Shown here: positions 1 to 5,686 of the stretch, in pieces
Layout of the letters: the number at the start of each line of letters is the position of its first letter
Position numbering within the stretch: position 1 is the stretch's first letter
Source of the DNA: an uncultured bacterium
GTDB lineage: Bacteria; Actinomycetota; Coriobacteriia; Coriobacteriales; Coriobacteriaceae
Reading direction: 5' to 3'
Assembly: GCA_905215225.1 (NCBI GenBank)
Contig: CAJMPM010000084.1
Coordinates: 1 to 6,556 of the forward strand
DNA length: 6,556 bases
Position numbers and translations under genes: made by a program
The notes under the pieces: generated by a model
The model's database searches: none
Seen by the model: only the letters and a program-made list of their open reading frames with translations
Told to the model about the DNA's origin: nothing

Positions 1-24
1 GTGGGCCCGTGTTGCGGGTTTTTT
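1..24 (+). terminator. Possible weak plus-strand intrinsic terminator at the left edge
   Basis: A short inverted repeat, CCCG at 6-9 and CGGG at 15-18 with a five-base loop, is followed at once by six T residues (19-24). G-T wobbles could lengthen the stem slightly. It would end a transcript entering from the left on the plus strand, convergent with gyrA. The four-pair core stem is weak and the left flank is cut by the window edge, so this could be chance. Confidence 0.3.
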
Positions 25-154
25 GGGTTTGCTGTGCTCCTCGGTCTGTCCTTCTCATCTGTATTGCAACATTAAGTGGCCTGCTTTGCGTGCTCAACTC
101 GCGACAAACCTAACCCATCTCGCCCACTCGGCGGGCACGGGGTCCAGGATTGTC

Positions 155-187
155 AAAAAAGCGGTCGGCGCGCAGTGCGCCGACCGC
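155..187 (-). terminator. Rho-independent terminator of gyrA (gyrBA operon)
   Basis: Read on the minus strand, a perfect 11-base-pair GC-rich stem (arms 177-187 and 161-171, GCGGTCGGCGC against its complement) closes a five-base loop and is followed by six U residues (plus-strand A-run 155-160). It begins about 40 bases after the gyrA stop codon. Position, stem strength and U-tract make it the natural end of the gyrB-gyrA transcript. Reading the plus strand gives no T-run after the stem, so it should act only in the gyrA direction. Confidence 0.9.
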
Positions 188-227
188 CGATATATGGGGT
201 CTGATATTTTCTACCAGCTAGGGCCTC

Positions 228-2975
228 TTACTCGTCTAGGAGATCCTCTGGCATGTCGTTGCCGTCGCCTAGGTCGACTGGGGTATTTTCGGCATCGACC
301 GTTGCCTCGGCCTCGGCGCCTTCGCCTTCGGGCTTTTCCTTGGCTGCCGTCATGCGGGCGACAGCGCATACGCGGTCGTTGTCGTCGACGGTCATCATCT
401 TGACGCCCTGGGTGGCGCGGCCGGTCTGGCTGATCTCGTCGGTCTTGACGCGAATGACCGTTGCACCTTCCGTCACGATGAACAGCTCGTGCTGCGGGCC
501 CACCGTCTTCATGGCCGCGAGGTTTCCCTTACGCTCGGTCATCTGGATGGTGTAGACGCCCTGGCCGCCGCGGTTCTGCGCCGGATAGTCCGCGACCGGC
601 GTGCGCTTGCCGTAGCCGCGCTCGGTGATGACAAACAGGTCGCCGTTGCCGTTGGTAACCTCCATACCCAAAACGCTCACGCCGTCCTTCATGCTAATAC
701 CGCGAACGCCGCTGGTGTCGCGTCCCGTGGCGCGAACCTGGTCCTCGGGGAACATGATCGCCTTGCCCGCAGTGGTGGCCAGGATGATCTTGTCGCCCTC
801 GCGCACACGGCGCACGGCAAGCAGCGCGTCGTCGTCTCTCAGATTGATGGCGATCAGGCCATCACGGCGGCTGCGGTCGTAAGCGCTCATCACGGTCTTC
901 TTGACCATGCCGCTCTTGGTGGCAAACATCAGGTACTCGTCGGCGGGGAACTCGCGGCAGCTGATGACGCTCGCGATCTTCTCGCCTTCCTCAAAGGGCA
1001 GCAGGTTGACGATCGCGGTGCCGCGCGCCTGGCGCGTACCCACCGGCAGCTCGTGTACCTTCAGGCGGTAGACCTTGCCCTTGCTCGAGAAGAACAGCAC
1101 GTACTCGTGCGTGGATGCGATAAACATCTCGTCGATGACGTCGTCCTCTTTAAGGTTGACGCCCGACACGCCCTTGCCGCCGCGCTTCTGGGCGCGGTAG
1201 GCAGCCACCGGGATACGCTTAACGTAGCCGGTGTGGGTGATGGTCACGACCATGTCCTCGTCGGCGATGAGGTCCTCGACATCCAGATCCTTTTCGACAT
1301 GGCTGATCTCGGTGCGGCGTTTGTCGCCGAACTTTTTCGAAATCTCGCGCATCTCCTCCTTGATGACGCCCAGGATCTTCTCCTCATGCGCCAGCAGGTC
1401 CTCGTAGTAGGCGATGGCGCGGCGCAGACCGTCCAGCTCTTCCTGGATCTTGTCGCGCTCCAGGCCAGTCAGGCGGCGCAGCTTCATCTCGAGGATGGCC
1501 GTGGTCTGCTCGGGCGTAAAGCCAAAGCGCTCGATCAGGCGGCCGCTTGCCTCGGAGTCGGTCTGCGAGGAACGGATAATGCTGATGACCTCGTCGATAT
1601 GGTCGAGAGCCATCAAGTAGCCCTCGAGGATATGGGCACGTGCCTGGGCCTTCTTAAGGTCAAAGCGAGTGCGACGGGTGACGACGTCGACCTGGTGGTC
1701 GATGTAGTGCTGCAGCATCTCGCGCAGGCTCAGGCATTTGGGAACGCCATTGACGAGCGCCAAGTTGTTGGCGCCAAAAGTCGTCTGCAGCGAGGTGTAC
1801 TTATACAGGTTGTTGAGCACGACCTGCGGAATGACGCCCTTCTTGAGCTCGATGACCAGACGGATGCCCTTTTGGTTGGACTCGTCGCGCATGTCCGAGA
1901 TGCCCTCGATGCGCTTGTCGTTCACGAGCTGGGCGATCTTCTCCTGCAGGGTGCCCTTGTTGACCATGTAGGGAATCTCGGTAAAGACCAGGCGGCTGCG
2001 ACCGGTCTTGGTGGATTCCACGTGGGCCTTGGCACGCACGGTAATGGAGCCGCGACCGGTCTCGTAGCTCTGCCTAATGCCGGCGCTGCCCATGATGATG
2101 GCGCCGGTGGGGAAGTCCGGACCGGGCATGATCTGCATAAGCTCGTCGACGGTGGCGTCGGGATTGTCGATCAGGTAGCAGGTGGCCTCGATCGCCTCGG
2201 TGAGGTTATGCGGGGCGATATTGGTGGCCATGCCGACGGCGATGCCCTGACTACCGTTGACCAGCAGGTTGGGAAAGCGCGCGGGCAGCGCCACGGGCTC
2301 GGCGAGCGACTCGTCGTAGTTGGGCTGCCAGTCGACGGTATCCTTTTGCAGGTCGCGCAGCAGCTCCATGGCAGGCTTTGCCAGGCGGCTCTCGGTATAA
2401 CGCATGGCCGCCGCGCCGTCGCCATCGATGTTGCCGAAGTTGCCGTGGCCATCGATGAGCGGTGTGCGCATGGAGAACCACTGCGCCAGACGAACCATGG
2501 CCTCGTAAACCGCGGAGTCACCGTGCGGATGGTACTTGCCGATAACTTCTCCGACCGTCCAGGCCGACTTCTTATGCGGGCGGTTGGGGTAGATGCCGCT
2601 CTCGTTCATGGCGTACAGGATGCGGCGGTGCACCGGCTTTAGGCCGTCACGTACGTCCGGCAGGGCGCGCGCCGTGATGACCGACATCGAGTACTCGATG
2701 AACGACTGCTTCATCTCGCGGCCGAACTCTGAAATCTGGAGCTGACCGCCGTTGATGTCCTCGCCGGCCGAAGCGCCACGATCGACCGCGCCGAAGCTCT
2801 CCTCGAGCTCGGCGTCGTCATCCTCATCATCTTCATCCTCGGCGTCGGGGTTATAGGAATCCGGATCGCCGTCCTCGCCCTGCTCGGCGCGGGCGAGTAG
2901 GCGCTTCAGATCATCGGGCATGCCGGCGTCGCCGGCCTCGTCCATACCCTCATTGTTGTTGATATCGTCTGCCAC
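228..2975 (-). CDS. gyrA: DNA gyrase subunit A (915 aa) with acidic N-terminal extension
   Basis: GyrA is the DNA-cleaving subunit of type IIA topoisomerase gyrase (GyrA2GyrB2), which adds negative supercoils using ATP hydrolysed by GyrB. The breakage-reunion core begins near residue 82. It shows the quinolone region with HPHGDS (149-154; S154 and E158 match E. coli S83 and D87) and the active-site tyrosine in AAMRYTE (R192-Y193, E. coli R121-Y122). The coiled-coil tower lies around 430-560. The C-terminal beta-pinwheel has about six blades, a canonical GyrA-box QKRGGKG (596-602) and a second box-like QNRGGQG (800-806), which distinguishes GyrA from ParC. The protein is longer than E. coli GyrA (875 aa): about 71 acidic residues precede the usual start, and an acidic tail follows residue 880. 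The GTG start is supported by a GAGGAGG site just upstream. It lies 11 bases after gyrB, so the two are cotranscribed. Confidence 0.98.
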   Translation of the reverse strand: MADDINNNEGMDEAGDAGMPDDLKRLLARAEQGEDGDPDSYNPDAEDEDDEDDDAELEESFGAVDRGASAGEDINGGQLQISEFGREMKQSFIEYSMSVITARALPDVRDGLKPVHRRILYAMNESGIYPNRPHKKSAWTVGEVIGKYHPHGDSAVYEAMVRLAQWFSMRTPLIDGHGNFGNIDGDGAAAMRYTESRLAKPAMELLRDLQKDTVDWQPNYDESLAEPVALPARFPNLLVNGSQGIAVGMATNIAPHNLTEAIEATCYLIDNPDATVDELMQIMPGPDFPTGAIIMGSAGIRQSYETGRGSITVRAKAHVESTKTGRSRLVFTEIPYMVNKGTLQEKIAQLVNDKRIEGISDMRDESNQKGIRLVIELKKGVIPQVVLNNLYKYTSLQTTFGANNLALVNGVPKCLSLREMLQHYIDHQVDVVTRRTRFDLKKAQARAHILEGYLMALDHIDEVISIIRSSQTDSEASGRLIERFGFTPEQTTAILEMKLRRLTGLERDKIQEELDGLRRAIAYYEDLLAHEEKILGVIKEEMREISKKFGDKRRTEISHVEKDLDVEDLIADEDMVVTITHTGYVKRIPVAAYRAQKRGGKGVSGVNLKEDDVIDEMFIASTHEYVLFFSSKGKVYRLKVHELPVGTRQARGTAIVNLLPFEEGEKIASVISCREFPADEYLMFATKSGMVKKTVMSAYDRSRRDGLIAINLRDDDALLAVRRVREGDKIILATTAGKAIMFPEDQVRATGRDTSGVRGISMKDGVSVLGMEVTNGNGDLFVITERGYGKRTPVADYPAQNRGGQGVYTIQMTERKGNLAAMKTVGPQHELFIVTEGATVIRVKTDEISQTGRATQGVKMMTVDDNDRVCAVARMTAAKEKPEGEGAEAEATVDAENTPVDLGDGNDMPEDLLDE

Positions 2976-2986
2976 GTTACCTCCTC
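2976..2986 (-). promoter_or_regulatory. Ribosome binding site of gyrA
   Basis: The whole gyrB-gyrA gap reads GAGGAGGTAAC on the minus strand, directly followed by GTG at 2975. The near-perfect Shine-Dalgarno sequence five to six bases from the GTG fixes this start. It therefore shows that the unusual acidic N-terminal extension is translated, and that initiation is not at an internal codon nearer the conserved domain. Confidence 0.88.
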
Positions 2987-5017
2987 TTAAGCGTCAAGGA
3001 ATCGAGCATCATGCGCATGCTTCTCGATGTACTCGCGGCGATAGCCGACCTCGGAACCCATCAGCTCGCGCACGGCGCGGTCCGCCACCACGGCGTCCTC
3101 GATCGACACACGCTGCAGGATGCGGGTCTTGGGGTCCATCGTCGTCGAGGCAAGCTGCTTGGGGTCCATCTCGCCCAGGCCCTTGTAGCGCTGGACGGTA
3201 TAGCCCTTGCGCTTTTTGGTGATCTTGCCGTCCTTGGCCTTGCCGTCCTCGTCGTTATCGTCGGGGTTCAGGCCCAGACTCTGGATGGTGTCGCGCAGGA
3301 TCTCGTCTTCGGGCTGGCGGCCGTTGGGATACACGTAATGGATCTTGTTGCGTACCTTAATGCCAAAGATGGGCGGGCAGGCAACATAGACATAGCCGGC
3401 ATCGATCAGCGGACGCATGTACTTGTAGAAGAACGTCAGCAGCAGGATGCGGATATGCGCACCGTCGACGTCTGCATCGGTCATGATGATGATCTTGTGG
3501 TAGCGCGCCTTGCTGATATCGAAGTCGCCACCGTCGCCGGCGCTCGTCGTGACGCCGCAGCCGATCGCGGTGATCAGGGATTGGATGGTGTCGCTCGAGA
3601 ACGCGCGGTGGTCACCCACGCGCTCGACGTTCAAAATCTTGCCGCGCAGGGGCAGAATCGCCTGGATGTCTCGGCGACGGCCGTCCTTGGCCGAACCGCC
3701 TGCCGAGTCGCCCTCTACGATAAAGAGCTCGGTCAGCTCGGCATCGCGCACCGAGCAGTCGGCGAGCTTGCCGGGCAGCGACGCCGTCTCGAGCAGACTT
3801 TTGCGACGGGTCGCCTCGCGCGCCTTGCGGGCGGCGTTGCGGGCCTTGCAGGCCTGCTGGGCCTTCTTGACGATCTCGCGGGCGGGCTTGGGGTGCTCCT
3901 CCAGATAATCGGTCAGTCCATCGGTCACGATCTTGAGCGTGAGCGCGCGCATGTAGGAGCTGCCGAGCTTGGCCTTGGTCTGGCCCTCAAACTGCGGATC
4001 GGGCAGTTTAACCGAAATGACGGCCGAAAGGCCCTCGCGCACATCGTCGCCGCTCAGGTTGGCGTCCTTCTCCTTGAGCAGGTTCTGCTTGCGGGCGTAA
4101 TCGTTGATCACGCGGGTGAGAGCGGTGCGGAAGCCCTCGAGATGCATGCCGCCCTCGGGGGTATAGATGTCGTTGGCAAACGACATGACGTTCTCGCCAT
4201 AGCCGGCATTCCACTGCAGGGACACCTCGACCTCGCCCATCTTGGTCACGGGTGCATCCGGATCCGATTTACCCTCGATATAGATGGGCTCCTTAAAGGC
4301 CTCGGGGACGTCTTTGCCGTCGTTGAGGAACTTAACGAAGTCGATGATGCCGCCCTCGTAGCAGAACTCCTCCACGTGGGGAGTCGCCTCGCGCTCGTCG
4401 GCCAGCACAATCTTTAGATTCTTATTGAGGAACGCCGTCTCTTGCAGACGGTTGTGCAGCGTATCGAAATCGTAGACACAGGTCTCGAAGATCTCGTCGT
4501 CGGGCCAGAAGCTGACGGTGGTACCCGTCGAATCCGAGGTGCCCACGACCTCCATCTTCTTGACGGTCTTGCCGCGCGAGAACTCCATCTCGTAGACGTT
4601 GCCATCACGGCGCACCTGCACGACCACGCGCTTGGACAGCGCGTTGACGACGGAGATGCCCACGCCATGCAGGCCGCCCGAGACCTTGTAGGCCGAGTTA
4701 TCGAACTTACCGCCGGCGTGCAGGATCGTCATAACGACCTCGAGCGTCGGGATCTTTTTGATGGGATGCTCGTCGACGGGGATGCCTCGCCCGTTGTCGA
4801 CGACCGTGATGGAGTTGTCGGCGTGGACCGTCACCTGAATCTCGGTGCAGAAACCGGCCATGGCCTCGTCAACGGAGTTGTCAACGATCTCCCACACCAG
4901 GTGATGCAGACCGCTGGCGCTCGTCGAGCCGATATACATGCCCGGGCGCTTACGAACGGCCTCGAGACCTTCGAGAATCTTAATCTCGCCGCCATCGTAA
5001 TCGTTTTCGTTTGCCAC
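2987..5017 (-). CDS. gyrB: DNA gyrase subunit B (676 aa)
   Basis: GyrB is the ATPase subunit of gyrase; it closes around DNA on ATP binding and supplies the TOPRIM metal site for cleavage with GyrA. The GHKL ATPase domain shows EIVDNSVDEA (catalytic E43, Mg-binding N47), DNGRGIP (74-80), GGKF (102-105) and GGLHGVG (114-120). The transducer domain carries QTKAKLG (346-352). TOPRIM shows EGDSAGG (435-441), PLRGKILNVE (456-465) and the metal-binding DADVD (514-518). The C-terminal tail contains QRYKGLGEMDP (609-619). The length fits the short GyrB type of Gram-positive and actinobacterial lineages, without the E. coli insert of about 170 residues. A charged linker at 585-604 is the main oddity. 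The GTG start follows GAAGGAGGA with a short spacer. It is the first gene of the gyrBA unit, and a terminator separates it from dciA. Confidence 0.98.
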   Translation of the reverse strand: MANENDYDGGEIKILEGLEAVRKRPGMYIGSTSASGLHHLVWEIVDNSVDEAMAGFCTEIQVTVHADNSITVVDNGRGIPVDEHPIKKIPTLEVVMTILHAGGKFDNSAYKVSGGLHGVGISVVNALSKRVVVQVRRDGNVYEMEFSRGKTVKKMEVVGTSDSTGTTVSFWPDDEIFETCVYDFDTLHNRLQETAFLNKNLKIVLADEREATPHVEEFCYEGGIIDFVKFLNDGKDVPEAFKEPIYIEGKSDPDAPVTKMGEVEVSLQWNAGYGENVMSFANDIYTPEGGMHLEGFRTALTRVINDYARKQNLLKEKDANLSGDDVREGLSAVISVKLPDPQFEGQTKAKLGSSYMRALTLKIVTDGLTDYLEEHPKPAREIVKKAQQACKARNAARKAREATRRKSLLETASLPGKLADCSVRDAELTELFIVEGDSAGGSAKDGRRRDIQAILPLRGKILNVERVGDHRAFSSDTIQSLITAIGCGVTTSAGDGGDFDISKARYHKIIIMTDADVDGAHIRILLLTFFYKYMRPLIDAGYVYVACPPIFGIKVRNKIHYVYPNGRQPEDEILRDTIQSLGLNPDDNDEDGKAKDGKITKKRKGYTVQRYKGLGEMDPKQLASTTMDPKTRILQRVSIEDAVVADRAVRELMGSEVGYRREYIEKHAHDARFLDA

Positions 5018-5020
5018 ACG

Positions 5021-5030
5021 TCCTCCTTCA
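5021..5030 (-). promoter_or_regulatory. Ribosome binding site of gyrB
   Basis: The minus strand reads TGAAGGAGGA immediately before CGT and the GTG start at 5017. The strong Shine-Dalgarno match supports this start, although the gap from GGAGG to GTG is short (four bases). An overlapping GTG at 5019 is out of the gyrB frame. Confidence 0.85.
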
Positions 5031-5066
5031 GCTAAGAAAATGTGTACAGCCTTACTAGTTTATCGT

Positions 5067-5096
5067 AAAAAAATACCCTCGGGGACGAGGGTATTT
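5067..5096 (-). terminator. Rho-independent terminator between dciA and gyrB
   Basis: On the minus strand a perfect 11-base-pair stem (arms 5086-5096 and 5071-5081, AAATACCCTCG against its complement) closes a four-base TCCC loop and runs into seven U residues (plus-strand A-run 5067-5073, the first three inside the stem). It starts 26 bases after the dciA stop and ends about 50 bases before the gyrB start. It should end recF-dciA transcripts and so give gyrBA its own promoter, or serve as an attenuator if transcripts enter from upstream. The plus strand has no T-run after the stem. Confidence 0.88.
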
Positions 5097-5122
5097 GGCT
5101 CTACAAGGCCACCAGATGCGAT

Positions 5123-5686
5123 TTAAGGCTCTTTTTTGCTTTGCACGCCCTTGGCCCACTCGGCGCTGGCTCTCATGGCATTCTCGAGGGCCTCGCGCAG
5201 TTTTTGATCTTCGATGGGCGCCACTTGGCGCTCGATCTCGCCGCGTTCGGCTTCGCTTAGATCGGCGTGCGGAGCCGGCGGGCGCTCGCCCACGGCCGGG
5301 CGCAGGCGCTCCTTGGCAGCCGGCGGCGTGTGACCGGGCGCGGTCGTTTTGAACACCAGGCCGTCCACATGCGCGCCGGCCCGCTCCATGCGCGCCCGGA
5401 TGATCTCGCGCAGCAACGTCATCTCCTGCGTCCACGAGGGCGAATCGAGATACACCAGCAGCTCATTAGACTCGGGCAGGTAGCGCAGGCCCGTCACGTG
5501 GCGCCCCTCGCGCGTGCCCGAGCACACCGCATTCCAGGCGCGATAGACCGCGCGCGACTCCTCGGCAGCCTCCATTTGCGCGCGGCGCTCAGGTGTCGCG
5601 GCCGCCAGGATGCGCTGACGCTCGGCATCCAAAAAGCCGCCAAAGGCAACCGTTCCGTTCTCGCGCTCGTAATTAGCACGTCTCAC
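5123..5686 (-). CDS. dciA: DUF721 / DciA-like replicative helicase operator (187 aa)
   Basis: DciA proteins (DUF721) interact with the replicative helicase DnaB and are thought to do the job of DnaC/DnaI loaders in bacteria lacking those; the M. tuberculosis homologue Rv0004 lies between recF and gyrB as here. The DUF721 core spans about residues 45-115: a helix with the conserved Trp in YRAWNAV (W51), the strand LLVYLDSPSW (76-85), the helix TLLREIIRARM (90-100) and a closing strand VDGLVFKTT. A Pro/Arg-rich, probably disordered linker (116-141) leads to a charged C-terminal helix (143-179) with LSEAER and LREALENAM. The first 44 residues are an extra charged helical segment. The GTG start overlaps recF by 14 bases; an in-frame stop at 5693-5695 rules out an earlier start. 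Family assignment rests on pattern and synteny, not a profile search. Confidence 0.85.
   Translation of the reverse strand: MRRANYERENGTVAFGGFLDAERQRILAAATPERRAQMEAAEESRAVYRAWNAVCSGTREGRHVTGLRYLPESNELLVYLDSPSWTQEMTLLREIIRARMERAGAHVDGLVFKTTAPGHTPPAAKERLRPAVGERPPAPHADLSEAERGEIERQVAPIEDQKLREALENAMRASAEWAKGVQSKKEP

Noticed and set aside
25..154. A tRNA gene downstream of gyrA, as found in several bacteria
   Set aside because: I see no T-loop GTTCRA motif or acceptor-stem pairing on either strand in this stretch; it appears to be plain intergenic sequence.
128..156. Consensus-like TTGACA on the minus strand at 151-156 as a promoter -35 box
   Set aside because: It is formed by the end of the gyrA terminator U-tract, and no -10-like sequence occurs 16-18 bases downstream (CGCCGA at 128-133).
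23..403. Plus-strand open frame of 126 codons running from the left flank into gyrA
   Set aside because: It crosses the gyrA terminator and the gyrA 3' end, is Arg-rich with no domain, and has no convincing ribosome binding site.
489..2642. Open frame of 717 codons on the plus strand opposite gyrA
   Set aside because: It lies wholly antisense to an unmistakable gyrA. Its translation is Ala/Leu/Val/Asp/His-rich with no recognisable domain, as expected from the complement of a G/C third-position-biased gene.
3011..4417. Open frame of 468 codons on the plus strand opposite gyrB
   Set aside because: Same explanation: it is antisense to conserved gyrB, low in complexity, and has no recognisable motif.
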